From Streptomyces uncialis (GTDB lineage Bacteria > Actinomycetota > Actinomycetes > Streptomycetales > Streptomycetaceae), in NCBI RefSeq assembly GCF_001905345.1, contig NZ_LFBV01000001.1, positions 1,685,321 through 1,749,320 on the forward strand: DNA of 64,000 bases. The letters are read 5' to 3'. The notes under the pieces are model-generated. The model made no database searches. It worked only from the letters and a program-made list of their open reading frames with translations, and had not been told where the DNA came from. The position numbers and the translations under genes were made by a program. Position 1 is the stretch's first letter. The number at the start of each line of letters is the position of its first letter. Below, piece by piece: positions 16,128 to 25,315 of the stretch.

Positions 16128-16867
16128 CCAGTGCGCTCAAGGGCACGGCGCAGACCGGTACCGGGCCGCGGGTGGGGGTGCCCGGCTACGCGCACCCGCT
16201 GGTCGCCGCAACCGAGTGGGACGCGCTCACCCGCCGGACCGCGCCGCCGCTGCACTGGGTCGTCCTCGATGTCGCGCGCGGTCCCGGCGACCGGCCCGAC
16301 CCGCACTGTCTGGAGGCCGCCGGACGGCTGACCAACGCGGGTGTCCGGGTGCTCGGGCGTCTCGACCTCGCCCGGGGCGCCCGGGACCTGCTGGAACTGC
16401 TCGCCGAGGCCCGCCGCTACCGCGACTGGTACCGGGTCGGCGGGTTCCTGCTCGACCGGTGCCCCACCGACCCCTCCTCCCTCCCGGCGGTCCGCCGCAC
16501 GGTGAGCAGCCTGCGGGCGCTCGTCGACGACCCCCATGTCGTCCTCGGTCAGGGCACCCACCCCTGCCCGGGGTACGTGGAGGCCGCCGACCAGCTCGTC
16601 ACCTTCGCCGGCGCCTGGCACGACTACCGTTGGTCGCAGGCCGCGGCATGGACCGCGGAGCACCCGCCTGAACGCTTCTGCCACTTCGTGCACGGGGTGC
16701 CGCGCGGTCATCTGGACGAGGCGCTGCGCATCGCCCGCTGGCAGGGCGCCGCGACGGTCTGGTTCACCGACCGCACCGATCTGGGCGGCCGCGTGGACCC
16801 CTGGGAGGGCATGCCCGGGTACTGGGACGATTTCGTCTCGCGAGTCGGGACGGGTGTCTCGGAATGA
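16115..16867 (+). CDS. Spherulation-specific family 4 protein
   Basis: The 250-residue protein begins MPHLTSALKGTAQTG and then VGVPGYAHPLVAATEWDAL, the N-terminal strand of the spherulin-4 family, a TIM-barrel-like group related to glycosidases. Further family features are WVVLDVARGPG (about 50), VLGRLDLARG (about 73), GFLLDRCPTD (about 110), VLGQGTHP (about 145) and the C-terminal PWEGMPGYWDDFV. ATG 16115 has GGAGG five bases upstream within the epimerase 3' end. No signal peptide is seen, so it should be cytoplasmic. Catalysis has not, to my knowledge, been shown for the family. Confidence 0.82.
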   Translation: MPHLTSALKGTAQTGTGPRVGVPGYAHPLVAATEWDALTRRTAPPLHWVVLDVARGPGDRPDPHCLEAAGRLTNAGVRVLGRLDLARGARDLLELLAEARRYRDWYRVGGFLLDRCPTDPSSLPAVRRTVSSLRALVDDPHVVLGQGTHPCPGYVEAADQLVTFAGAWHDYRWSQAAAWTAEHPPERFCHFVHGVPRGHLDEALRIARWQGAATVWFTDRTDLGGRVDPWEGMPGYWDDFVSRVGTGVSE

Positions 16868-16929
16868 AGAAACGCGTGGCAGTGTTGCACGCAGAACAAC
16901 CTTCCGAAATACCGACCAACGGAGTCCCC

Positions 16930-18108
16930 GTGTCGCTGCCACCCCTGGTAGAGCCAGCTTCTGAGCTCACCGTCGACGAGGTTCGCAGGTACTCCCGCCA
17001 CCTGATCATCCCCGACGTCGGGATGGACGGGCAGAAGCGGCTGAAGAACGCCAAGGTGCTGGCGGTCGGCGCCGGCGGACTCGGATCGCCCGCGCTGATG
17101 TACCTGGCCGCGGCGGGCGTCGGAACACTCGGCATCGTGGAGTTCGACGAGGTCGACGAGTCGAACCTCCAGCGGCAGATCATCCACAGCCAGGCGGACA
17201 TCGGCCGTTCCAAGGCGGAGTCGGCCCGGGACAGCGTCAAGGGCATCAACCCGTACGTGAACGTCGTCCTGCACCAGGAGCGGCTCGAAGCCGACAACGT
17301 GATGGACATCTTCAGCCAGTACGACCTGATCGTGGACGGCACGGACAACTTCGCCACCCGCTATCTCGTCAACGACGCGTGTGTGCTGCTCGACAAGCCG
17401 TACGTCTGGGGCTCCATCTACCGCTTCGACGGTCAGGCGTCCGTGTTCTGGAGCGAGCACGGCCCCTGCTACCGCTGCCTCTACCCGGAGCCCCCGCCGC
17501 CGGGCATGGTGCCGTCCTGCGCCGAGGGCGGCGTACTCGGTGTGCTGTGCGCGTCCGTGGGTTCCATCCAGGTCACCGAGGCGATCAAGCTCCTCACCGG
17601 TATCGGTGAGCCGCTGGTCGGCCGACTGATGATCTACGACGCCCTGGAGATGCAGTACCGCCAGGTCAAGGTCCGCAAGGACCCGAACTGCGCCGTCTGC
17701 GGCGAGAACCCCACCGTCACCGAACTCATCGACTACGAGGCCTTCTGCGGTGTCGTGTCCGAGGAGGCCCAGCAGGCGGCGGCCGGTTCGACGATCACTC
17801 CCAAGCAGCTCAAGGAGTGGATCGACGACGGCGAGAGCATCGAGATCATCGATGTCCGCGAGCCCAACGAGTACGAGATCGTCTCCATCCCGGGCGCCAA
17901 GCTGATCCCGAAGAACGAGTTCCTCATGGGCACCGCCCTGGAGAGCCTGCCGCAGGACCGCAAGATCGTCCTGCACTGCAAGACGGGTGTCCGCAGTGCG
18001 GAGGTCCTCGCCGTGCTGAAGTCCGCCGGTTTCTCGGACGCCGTGCATGTCGGCGGCGGTGTGATCGGCTGGGTGCACCAGATCGAGCCCCAGAAGCCCG
18101 TCTACTGA
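16930..18108 (+). CDS. moeZ: Adenylyltransferase/sulfurtransferase MoeZ
   Basis: The protein is 392 residues. An E1-like domain (about 10-250) has the ATP-binding GAGGLGSPALMYLAAAGVG, the DEVDESNLQRQ stretch, and a zinc knuckle from CYRCLYPEPP and CAVCGENP. A C-terminal rhodanese domain (about 285-390) has the persulfide Cys in HCKTGVRSAEV. MoeZ activates sulfur-carrier proteins (MoaD/ThiS type, CysO) by adenylation and thiocarboxylation for molybdopterin, thiamin, cysteine or secondary-metabolite synthesis. GTG 16930 starts VSLPPLVEPASELTVDEVRRYSRH as in the family and has GGAG at good spacing; the ATG at 16864 adds 22 AT-richer codons. Preceding genes end just before it. Confidence 0.95.
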   Translation: MSLPPLVEPASELTVDEVRRYSRHLIIPDVGMDGQKRLKNAKVLAVGAGGLGSPALMYLAAAGVGTLGIVEFDEVDESNLQRQIIHSQADIGRSKAESARDSVKGINPYVNVVLHQERLEADNVMDIFSQYDLIVDGTDNFATRYLVNDACVLLDKPYVWGSIYRFDGQASVFWSEHGPCYRCLYPEPPPPGMVPSCAEGGVLGVLCASVGSIQVTEAIKLLTGIGEPLVGRLMIYDALEMQYRQVKVRKDPNCAVCGENPTVTELIDYEAFCGVVSEEAQQAAAGSTITPKQLKEWIDDGESIEIIDVREPNEYEIVSIPGAKLIPKNEFLMGTALESLPQDRKIVLHCKTGVRSAEVLAVLKSAGFSDAVHVGGGVIGWVHQIEPQKPVY

Positions 18109-18130
18109 GCCTTCCCCCACCGGGTTCCCA

Positions 18131-18160
18131 GGTCCCCCGCGCCGAACGGCGCGGGGGACC
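18131..18160. terminator. Terminator after moeZ
   Basis: A 13-bp perfect stem (18131-18143 with 18148-18160) with a GAAC tetraloop lies 22 bp past the moeZ stop codon, between convergent genes. Confidence 0.85.
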
Positions 18161-18253
18161 TTCCGCGTCCGGCCCGGGAACGGTCCGCCCGGCACGGGAC
18201 TCGATGTCCGGCACGGGGAAGGCGATGTCCGGCTCCGGAGCGGTCCGCCCGGG

Positions 18254-19807
18254 TCAGGAGCAGAACGTGCCTTCCTTGGGCGGTCTGCCGTCCAGCAGAT
18301 AGGCGTCCACCGCGCTGTCCACGCAATCGCTTCCGTTGCCGTACGCCCCGTGGCCCTCGCCCTTCCAGGTCATCAGCACCCCGACACCCTCGCCCAGGCC
18401 GACGGCCATCCGGCCCGCGCCCTCGTACGGGGTGGCCGGGTCACCGGTGTTGCCGATGACCAGGATCGGCGCCGCTCCCGGCGCGCTCACCTCGGCGGTC
18501 TCCTGGAGCCCCGGGACCGGCCAGCGATGGCACCAGCCCGCGGTGTCCCAGCCGAGGAAGTCCCCGAACACGGGGGAGATCTCACGGAACTCCGGCAGCG
18601 CCGCGCGCGCCTGCTCCAGCGTTCCGCGGTCCTTGGAGTCCCGGCACGAGATCGCGCGCTGCGCGTGGCTCTGCGCGCTGTACCCGCCTGATCCGTCCCG
18701 CTCGTTGTAGGCGTCCGCGAGGGTGAGCAGCTCCGTGCCGTCACCGTCCTCGGCGGCCTTCAGCGCGTCCGTGAGCGAGGGCCACGACTGCTCGCTGTAG
18801 AGGGTGATCACGATGCCGGTGATCGCGAGTGTCTGCGTCAGCTCACGCTCGCCGGACGTGGACAGCGGCTCCGCGTCGATCCGCTTCAGCAGATCCACTA
18901 TCCCCGCGGTGCCCTCGGCCGGGTCCGTGCCCTGGGCCCTGAAGTAGTTGTCGAGGGCGCGCTGGAAGCCCCGGGTCTGGTTCTTGGCCTGGGACATCCC
19001 GTCGGCCGTCGGGTCCACCACGGCGTCGAACACCAGGCGCCCCACCCGCTTCGGGAAGAGATGCGCGTACGCCCCGCCGAGCTGGGTGCCGTAGGAGATA
19101 CCGAAGTAGTGCAGCTTCTTGTCGCCCAGGACCTGACGCATCAGATCCAGGTCACGGGCCGTGTCGTCGGTCGACACATGGGGGAGGACCTTCCCGGCGG
19201 CGCGCTCGCAGCCCGCCGCGAAGTCCGCCGCGTCCTTGAGGAACGCCCGCTCCTCGGCGCTGTCGTCCGGGGTGAGGTCGACCGCCTCGGCGGACTCGAT
19301 CTCCTGGTCCGCCCGGCAGCGCACCCCCTCGCTGCGCTCGACCCCGCGCGGGTCGAAGCTGACCAGGTCGTACCGTCGCTGGAGTTCGTCGTAGCCGGGG
19401 GCGAACGCGGGGAGCATGGACACACCCGACCCGCCCGGACCGCCGAAGTTGAAGATCAGGGAACCGATCCGGTCCCCCTCGTCCTGCGCGGTGGCCCGGA
19501 TGAGCGCGATGTCGACCGTCTCGCCGCCGGGATCGCCGTAGTCCAGCGGGGCCTTCATATCGGCGCACCGCCAGGAGTCGTCCGGAGCGGGCTCGGCATC
19601 CGTCTCCGGACAGGCACCCCAGCTGAGCCGCTGACCGGTCAGGGCGGCCGGCAGCTCGCCGCCCGCGGTGTCGGCCGGCGCGGGGGGCCGGGACGAGGCC
19701 CGCTCCTCGGACGGCGAACCGTCCGGTTTGCCGCCGGAGCCGTCGCCGCATCCCGCGAGCAACACGGCGGCGGCGAGCAGCGCCGCCGACCGTACGTACC
19801 GGGCCAT
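18254..19807 (-). CDS. Secreted S33-type peptidase lipoprotein (TAP-like), copy 1
   Basis: The 517-residue precursor has a lipoprotein signal MARYVRSAALLAAAVLLAGC, with the lipobox Cys at 20, and a Ser/Pro-rich linker. The alpha/beta hydrolase core has FNFGGPGGSG (oxyanion loop, about 121), GISYGTQLGG (Ser nucleophile, about 231), VIGNTGDPATPYEGA (acid, about 445) and GEGHGAYG (His, about 478). This is the tripeptidyl aminopeptidase/SlpD-SlpE type of mycelium-associated serine peptidase, cleaving N-terminal peptides outside the membrane. It is one of two tandem paralogues on this strand. A 13-bp DnaA-box-like word lies 63 bp upstream of the start. Confidence 0.9.
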   Translation of the reverse strand: MARYVRSAALLAAAVLLAGCGDGSGGKPDGSPSEERASSRPPAPADTAGGELPAALTGQRLSWGACPETDAEPAPDDSWRCADMKAPLDYGDPGGETVDIALIRATAQDEGDRIGSLIFNFGGPGGSGVSMLPAFAPGYDELQRRYDLVSFDPRGVERSEGVRCRADQEIESAEAVDLTPDDSAEERAFLKDAADFAAGCERAAGKVLPHVSTDDTARDLDLMRQVLGDKKLHYFGISYGTQLGGAYAHLFPKRVGRLVFDAVVDPTADGMSQAKNQTRGFQRALDNYFRAQGTDPAEGTAGIVDLLKRIDAEPLSTSGERELTQTLAITGIVITLYSEQSWPSLTDALKAAEDGDGTELLTLADAYNERDGSGGYSAQSHAQRAISCRDSKDRGTLEQARAALPEFREISPVFGDFLGWDTAGWCHRWPVPGLQETAEVSAPGAAPILVIGNTGDPATPYEGAGRMAVGLGEGVGVLMTWKGEGHGAYGNGSDCVDSAVDAYLLDGRPPKEGTFCS

Positions 19808-19869
19808 GATCTTCCCCCTCCACGAGCTGTCCGGCCATAGTAGGCAGACCTCGCCGGGCCCCGTCGGAC

Positions 19870-19882
19870 CCTGTGGACAACT
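19870..19882. promoter_or_regulatory. DnaA-box-like 13-mer CCTGTGGACAACT (copy 1)
   Basis: The word contains the GC-type DnaA box TTGTCCACA (as TGTGGACAA at 19872-19880). The same 13 bases recur at 43937-43949 and, inverted, at 51008-51020. Here it sits upstream of the copy-1 peptidase gene. Confidence 0.55.
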
Positions 19883-19957
19883 CCGATCATGCCCTCGTCA
19901 GGGCGGTCCGCCGGGTCCCGGGCGGGGCCGGACGGCCGTCCGCGGACCGGTCGGCGT

Positions 19958-21523
19958 TCAGGGGCAGACCGTGCCCGACGACGGGACCTTCCCGTCCAGC
20001 AGATAGCCGTCCACCGCCTCGCGGACGCATGGATCGCCGCTGTCGTACGCGCCGTGCCCCTGGCCCTTGTACGTCAGCTCCACCCCGACGCCGGGGCCGA
20101 GCGCGTCGACCATCTTGCGGGTGCCCTCGTACGGGGTGGCCGGGTCACCGGTGTTGCCCACGACCAGGATCGGTGCCGCGCCGGGCGCGCTGACGTCGGG
20201 ATGGTCGGCGGCGCCCGCGACCGCCCAGTCCGTGCAGCTCACCATCGACCAGGCCAGATAGTCCCCGAACAGCGGGGACGCGGCGCGGAACCGCGGCAGC
20301 CGTGACACGACGTCGTCCGGGGTGTAGCGCGGCTTGTCGTCGGCGCAGTTGATGGCGACGTTCGCGGCCTGGATATTGCTGTACCGGCCGTCCTGGTTCC
20401 GGCCGTTCATGGAGTCGGACAGCGTCATCAGGATCTTCCCGTCGCCGTCGTACGCCTGCTGGAGACCCTCCGTCAGGTACTCCCAGAAGTCCTTGGAGTA
20501 CAGCGACTGCGCGATGCCGCCGGTGGCCGCGGTCTGGGTCAGATCACGCGGGAACACCCCCGGCAGCGGCTTCTTCTCCAGGTCCGCGAGCAGCTTCGCG
20601 ATCCGGTCCTTCACGTCCTGCGCGGTGTCCCCGACGGGACAGTCCTCCACCTGGGAGGTGCAGTCCTTCGCGTAGTTGTCGAGCGCCAGTTGGAAGCCCC
20701 GCGCCTGGCCGAGCGCGCCCTGCTCCGGGTCCTGCGTCGGATCGACCACCGCGTCGAACACCGCGCGGCCGACGTTCTTCGGGAACAGATGCGCGTAGAC
20801 GCCGCCCAGCTCGGTGCCGTAGGAGATGCCGAAGTAGTGGAGCTCGTCGTCGCCGAGCACCTGGCGCATCAGGTCCAGGTCCCGGGCGGCGTCCGTGGTG
20901 CGCACCCGGGGGAGCACGCGCGCGGAGTTGTCCTCGCAGGCCGCGTTGAAGGCCCGGGTGTTGTCGACGAGCTTGCGCTGCTCCGCCGTGTCGTCCGGGG
21001 TGGCGTCCTGCTGGAAGTACTCGTCGAGCTGTTCGTCGTCCTCGCACTTCACGCCCGCGCTGCGGCCCACCCCGCGCGGGTCGAAGCTGACCAGGTCGTA
21101 GCGGGTGCGCAGCTTCTCGTACTCGCCGGCGAAGGCGGGCAGGGTGGTGACGCCGGAGCCGCCGGGGCCACCGAAGTTGAAGATCAGCGAGCCGATGCGC
21201 TCACCGTCCGTGCCGCTGGTGCGGGCGCGGATCAGGGCGATGCCGATGGTGTCGCCGTCCGGGTCGCCCCAGTCGAGGGGTGCCTTCAGGGTGGCGCACT
21301 CCCACAGTTCGCCGTCCGGCAGCGGGGACGGCGCGGGTCCGCCGCCCTCCGACTGGGCCGGGGCGGGACAGTCCTTCCACGTCAGTCGCTGTGCCGTCAG
21401 ATCGTCGGCCTTGGGGTCCTTGCGGTCCTTGGTGTCGTCGCCACCGCATCCGGCGGTCGACGCGGACAGCAGGACGGCGGTCGCGGCGAGCGCTGCGGCA
21501 CGCACAGGCAGAGGCTTGGGCAT
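19958..21523 (-). CDS. Secreted S33-type peptidase lipoprotein (TAP-like), copy 2
   Basis: The 521-residue precursor has a lipoprotein signal MPKPLPVRAAALAATAVLLS ending in the lipobox STAGC (Cys about 28). The core motifs match the neighbouring paralogue: FNFGGPGGSGV, GISYGTELGG (Ser), VVGNTGDPATPYEG (acid) and GQGHGAYD (His), followed by the TAP-like C-terminal region. It should be a membrane-tethered exopeptidase for peptide supply. ATG 21523 is chosen because the signal peptide starts there; the open frame runs far upstream in a non-coding register. The two copies share the whole layout, so they come from a tandem duplication. Confidence 0.9.
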   Translation of the reverse strand: MPKPLPVRAAALAATAVLLSASTAGCGGDDTKDRKDPKADDLTAQRLTWKDCPAPAQSEGGGPAPSPLPDGELWECATLKAPLDWGDPDGDTIGIALIRARTSGTDGERIGSLIFNFGGPGGSGVTTLPAFAGEYEKLRTRYDLVSFDPRGVGRSAGVKCEDDEQLDEYFQQDATPDDTAEQRKLVDNTRAFNAACEDNSARVLPRVRTTDAARDLDLMRQVLGDDELHYFGISYGTELGGVYAHLFPKNVGRAVFDAVVDPTQDPEQGALGQARGFQLALDNYAKDCTSQVEDCPVGDTAQDVKDRIAKLLADLEKKPLPGVFPRDLTQTAATGGIAQSLYSKDFWEYLTEGLQQAYDGDGKILMTLSDSMNGRNQDGRYSNIQAANVAINCADDKPRYTPDDVVSRLPRFRAASPLFGDYLAWSMVSCTDWAVAGAADHPDVSAPGAAPILVVGNTGDPATPYEGTRKMVDALGPGVGVELTYKGQGHGAYDSGDPCVREAVDGYLLDGKVPSSGTVCP

Positions 21524-21581
21524 GCTCCCATCCTGTGGTTCCCGCGCGTGTGGCGCGCGGGACGGGGGCCGTGCGGGTGAC

Positions 21582-21618
21582 CCCGTGCCGGTGGGCGGGG
21601 TGCGCGCACCGGCACGGG
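21582..21618. terminator. Terminator of the kinase-like/LPG-synthase-type gene
   Basis: A 12-bp perfect stem (21582-21593 with 21607-21618) lies just past the stop codon of the 1026-residue gene on the minus strand. Confidence 0.72.
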
Positions 21619-21630
21619 CTCGGAAACGGC

Positions 21631-24600
21631 CTACAGGGCGCCCTTGCGGGTGAGGTGGTTGAAGAACAGCCAGCCCGGCAGGACCGGCAGCCAGAAGGTC
21701 AGCAGCCGGTACAGGAGGACCGCGGGGGCGGCGACCTCCTTGGGCAGGCCCACGGCGATCAGACCGAACGTCAAGGTCGCCTCGACCGCGCCCACGCCGC
21801 CCGGGGTCGGTGCCGCCGACCCCAGCGCGTTGCCCGCGAGGAACACCACCGCGACACTGGCGAGGCTCAGTGACGTGGTCTCGTCGCCGAACGCCCGGAT
21901 CGAGGCGTCCAGACACATCACGAAGCACGCCGTCAGCAGCAGCATCCCGCCGATGCCGGTGACCAGCTTCTGCGGACGCTGGAGCACGTCCAGCATGCGC
22001 GGGACCACCCCGGCGAACAGTGACCGCACGCGCGTGACGACGAACTTCCGCAGGAACGGGATCGACGTCACCACGAGGACCAGCACGGCGACGGTCAGCA
22101 GCCCCGCGATGACCGTCCTGGACGGCGACAGGGACGGCGTCTTCTCCGTGCCCGTCAGATAGCCGAACGACAGCAGCAGCAGGATGTGCGCGCCGAGCCC
22201 GAAGAGCTGCGAGGCCCCCACACTCGCGACCGCGAGCCCCGGTCGCACCCCGGCCCGCTGGAGGAAGCGGGTGTTGAGGGCGACCCCGCCGACGGCCGCG
22301 GGCGCCACCAGCTTCACGAACGACCCGGCGACCTGCGCGCCGACCGTCCGCAGGAACGGCACCCGCTCCGGTACGAAGCCCAGCAGGCTCATCGCGGCGG
22401 CGAAGTAGCTCAGGGCGGAGAACAGCACCGCGGCGGCGACCCAGCCCCACTGCGGGTCCTCGATGAGCGTCGCGAACTCGAAGTGGGTGAGCTGCGACAG
22501 CAGGAAGTACGCGGCGATGGCACCCGCGATGAAGCTGATCAGGGTGCGCGGCCTGATGCGCTCCAGCCGCGCCGGTTCCACCGGGGCCTGCGGACGGATA
22601 CGCAGCACCTGGTGGCGGATCTGGGTCAGCAGGTCCTCCTCGCGCGCCTCCTCCATCGCGTCGTCCAGCGCGCGCTTCTCGGCCTGCCGCTCCGCGCGGA
22701 CGGCCTTCTTCGCGGCCTTCTCGTCGCGCTCGGCCCTCTCGTGCGCGGCGAGCTTGTCGAGCACCGTGCGCGGTCCGTCGGAGGCGCGCTCCGGCGCGTG
22801 GTCCGTGCCGTCCGGCGTGTGCTCCGGCCCGGTGGGCGTGTGGTCCGTGCCGGTGGGCTCGGACGCCGCTGTGGGCGGCGCGGCGGGCGCGGTGGCCTCC
22901 GGGGGCCGGGAATCGGCCGCCGCGGCCTCCAGACGCTCCTGCTTGGCCGCCCTGGACGCTTCGAGTACGGCCTCGCGCTCACGTTCGGCACGCTCGCGGG
23001 CGAGCCTGCGCAGCGTCCCGCGCGTGGTGCGCGTCAACGCGATCGGCTGGAGCAGCGGCAGACAGTCGGCGATCACGTCCGGCCCGAGGACCGCCACCGC
23101 GGACCGCACGGAACGCTCGGCGCCCACCCGCAGCCCCAGCGTCGTCAGCAGCTGCGCGATGTCCATCCGCAGCACCACGTCACCCGCGGCGATCTCACCA
23201 CCGCGCAGATCGGACAGGATCACCGTGCCGGAACGATCCACCAGGATGGCGTCGCCCGCGAGTCTGCGGTGCGCGATCCGGCGTGACTGGAGGGCCTGCA
23301 CCTGGCACCAGGTGTCGTGCAGCAGGGCGTCGGTGATGTCGTCGTCGGGCAGCGAGTCCAGGGAACGTCCGCCCGTGTGCTCGTACACGAGCATCACCGC
23401 GTCCGGGCCCAGCTCGGACGTGGCGATCAGCTTCGGCGCGTTGGCGCCCGCGGCGATCGCCGCGTACGCGAGCAGCGCCTCCTGCTCCAGCGCCTGGCGC
23501 AGCGACTGGAGGCTGCGGCGGGTGGTGATCCCGCGCAGCGTCATCCGCCGCCACACCCGGTAGAAGAACCCCTGCGCCTGTTGCTCCCGGTCGACAACGG
23601 TGATGTCCAGCGGTGGACCGTCCTCCAGGGTGACGAAGTACCGTCTGCCCCGGTCCACGCTGTCGGTGTCGCCACCGGCCTCCTCGCGCGCGGCGCCCAC
23701 CGGGTGGAACCCGACCCTGCGCAGGCCCGCCAGCAGCGTCTGGCCGGTGGGACGCACATTGGGCGACCCGACGGCGTAGAGCGTGCCGTAGGCGACCGTC
23801 CAGCCGATCAGGATCGTCAGGATGATCGAGAACGGGGTCGTGTAACCGGTGACGAGCATCGCGAACGCGTCGAGCAGCAGCACCACCCACAGCACGACCC
23901 GCCACCGCGGCCTGCGGGACATCCCCACGGCCGTCATATAGGCGATCACCGGTGCCAGATAGCCGTGCACCGGGTCCGTGAGGGCGTGGATGTCGGCGGG
24001 CGAGGGCTGGGTCAGCGCCTCCTGGATGGACGTCGGCGCCGACTGGGCGACCCACAGATCCGTGGCGAGTGTCACACCGTGCGCGAGGACGGCCGCGAGG
24101 ACGCCGTCGGCGATCCGCAGACCGTCACGTTTGATGAGCCGCTCGACGGCGAAGGCGACCGGCACCAGCAGCACCGCGATGCTCGACGCCAGACCCGCGA
24201 ACTTGATCAGCAGGTCCGGCGCCTCGTCGGTGCCCTTGCTGATGTCCTGTTCGAGCCCGGACGTCGTGCCGTGCGCGAACGCGGCGATCGACAGCACGAC
24301 CGCGATGGCCAGCGCCCCGACGAGCAGCCGCATCAGGTCCGACGGGCGGTGCACGCGCGCGGGGAGCAGCGGTTCGTCGCCCTCGACCTCGTCGGCATAG
24401 GTGTCGGCCGCGGCCTCCAGCAGGTCGTCGGGGTCGGCGGGGCCCTCCGGGGTGAGCCGCGCCGGATCGCCGGGGGAGCGCACCGGTGTGCCCCCGCCGT
24501 CCGCCGGGTCCTTCGGCGCCTCGCCCGGCTCGGGGACCGACGACGTGCCCGGCGCGGGTGTCCCTGCGTCGGTGGTCGGGGTCTCGTCGGAATCCTTGTG

Positions 24601-24711
24601 CGCCTTCAGGGGCCGTTCTCCGGTGTCAGGGCGCGCCGACCCGACAGGGGTGCCCGCGCCTTCGGGGTGCGCGCCCTGCCGTTCCGCCGCGTCTTCTTCT
24701 TCTCGTATCAC
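21631..24711 (-). CDS. Fusion of kinase-like domain and LPG-synthase-type membrane domain
   Basis: The 1026-residue protein has four parts. Residues 1-120 are an acidic, Pro-rich tail. Residues about 125-330 hold roughly six membrane helices. Residues about 335-570 form a soluble domain resembling aminoglycoside/ABC1-type kinases, with SLRQALEQEALLAYAAIAAG, VMLVYEHTGG and IAHRRLAGDAILVDRSG followed by SDLRGGE. A charged, coiled-coil-like linker (about 570-710) leads to an LPG-synthase-type membrane domain of about eight helices (about 720-1015) with VAPAAVGGVALNTRFLQRAG and TPGGVGAVEATLTFGL. In the kinase-like domain HRRLAGDAI replaces the HxDxxxxN catalytic loop. Lipid transfer or modification at the membrane is likely. 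The GTG 24711 start is uncertain. Confidence 0.82.
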   Translation of the reverse strand: MIREEEDAAERQGAHPEGAGTPVGSARPDTGERPLKAHKDSDETPTTDAGTPAPGTSSVPEPGEAPKDPADGGGTPVRSPGDPARLTPEGPADPDDLLEAAADTYADEVEGDEPLLPARVHRPSDLMRLLVGALAIAVVLSIAAFAHGTTSGLEQDISKGTDEAPDLLIKFAGLASSIAVLLVPVAFAVERLIKRDGLRIADGVLAAVLAHGVTLATDLWVAQSAPTSIQEALTQPSPADIHALTDPVHGYLAPVIAYMTAVGMSRRPRWRVVLWVVLLLDAFAMLVTGYTTPFSIILTILIGWTVAYGTLYAVGSPNVRPTGQTLLAGLRRVGFHPVGAAREEAGGDTDSVDRGRRYFVTLEDGPPLDITVVDREQQAQGFFYRVWRRMTLRGITTRRSLQSLRQALEQEALLAYAAIAAGANAPKLIATSELGPDAVMLVYEHTGGRSLDSLPDDDITDALLHDTWCQVQALQSRRIAHRRLAGDAILVDRSGTVILSDLRGGEIAAGDVVLRMDIAQLLTTLGLRVGAERSVRSAVAVLGPDVIADCLPLLQPIALTRTTRGTLRRLARERAEREREAVLEASRAAKQERLEAAAADSRPPEATAPAAPPTAASEPTGTDHTPTGPEHTPDGTDHAPERASDGPRTVLDKLAAHERAERDEKAAKKAVRAERQAEKRALDDAMEEAREEDLLTQIRHQVLRIRPQAPVEPARLERIRPRTLISFIAGAIAAYFLLSQLTHFEFATLIEDPQWGWVAAAVLFSALSYFAAAMSLLGFVPERVPFLRTVGAQVAGSFVKLVAPAAVGGVALNTRFLQRAGVRPGLAVASVGASQLFGLGAHILLLLSFGYLTGTEKTPSLSPSRTVIAGLLTVAVLVLVVTSIPFLRKFVVTRVRSLFAGVVPRMLDVLQRPQKLVTGIGGMLLLTACFVMCLDASIRAFGDETTSLSLASVAVVFLAGNALGSAAPTPGGVGAVEATLTFGLIAVGLPKEVAAPAVLLYRLLTFWLPVLPGWLFFNHLTRKGAL

Positions 24712-24872
24712 CAGTCACCGCCCGCACGATCCTGGCATGCCTCTCCGACAGAGGGGGGCATCAGGGTGCAATACGGCGACCGAGGGCCCTTCTCACCCGC
24801 TTTCCGTCGGTGTGGTGCGCCTTCCGTTCCCGCTCCGGCGCACTGTCGGTGGTGTGGGGCAGGATAGGACGG

Positions 24873-25235
24873 ATGAGCGAGGAGAGCCGTTCGGCGGACC
24901 AACCACCGCAGTACCCGCCGTACGCGGAGCGGGTCCTCGATGTCGCCGAGCTGATCCCGGCGGGCCGGGTGATGACGTACGGCGATGTCGCGGAGTGGCT
25001 GGAGGAGGGCGGACCCCGACAGGTCGGCCGGGTGCTGGCCCTGTACGGCGGCGCGGTGCCCTGGTGGCGCGTCGTGCGCTCCGACGGCACGCTGCTGCCC
25101 GGCCATGAACTTCAGGCCCTGGAGCGGTACCGCGCCGAGGGCACCCCGCTGCGCGTGGTGAGCCGCGCGGCCCAGGGGCATCTGCCGCGCCTGGACATGC
25201 GCCAGGCACGCTGGGACGGACACCCACGGGAATGA
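24873..25235 (+). CDS. Alkyltransferase-like (MGMT-fold) DNA protein
   Basis: The 120-residue protein matches the DNA-binding domain of O6-alkylguanine-DNA alkyltransferases: ERVLDVAELIPAGRVMTYGDVAEWL, QVGRVLALYGGAVPWWRVVRSDG and LLPGHELQALERYRAEG. The active-site Cys of PCHRVV is replaced by Trp in PWWRVV, the mark of ATL proteins. These bind alkylated bases, flip them and hand them to nucleotide excision repair. The length fits ATL proteins. ATG 24873 can use AGGA a few bases upstream, or CAGGAT as a -10 seven bases before it. The next genes downstream are the two helicase-nucleases, so the neighbourhood is DNA repair. Confidence 0.9.
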   Translation: MSEESRSADQPPQYPPYAERVLDVAELIPAGRVMTYGDVAEWLEEGGPRQVGRVLALYGGAVPWWRVVRSDGTLLPGHELQALERYRAEGTPLRVVSRAAQGHLPRLDMRQARWDGHPRE

Positions 25236-25265
25236 CGCCGTCGGTCGCCCACCCGCCGGCTTCCG

Positions 25266-25315
25266 CCCCGGCTCCCCCGTACGGGCGACAGCCGGTCCGT
25301 ACGGGGGAGCCGGGG
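25266..25315. terminator. Terminator after the ATL gene
   Basis: A 19-bp perfect stem (25266-25284 with 25297-25315) and a 12-nt loop lie 31 bp after the ATL stop codon. The rest of the 347-bp gap to the next gene (25236-25582) shows nothing further. Confidence 0.85.

Noticed and set aside
16864..16929. Upstream ATG start of moeZ (ATGA overlap with the spherulin-like gene)
   Set aside because: The 22 extra codons are A/T-rich at third positions and outside the conserved family start; GTG 16930 has a good ribosome site. The overlap may still matter for coupling.
19958..22450. 830-residue version of the copy-2 peptidase
   Set aside because: The upstream 309 residues are antisense to the membrane domain of the next gene in another register; the lipoprotein signal begins at 21523.
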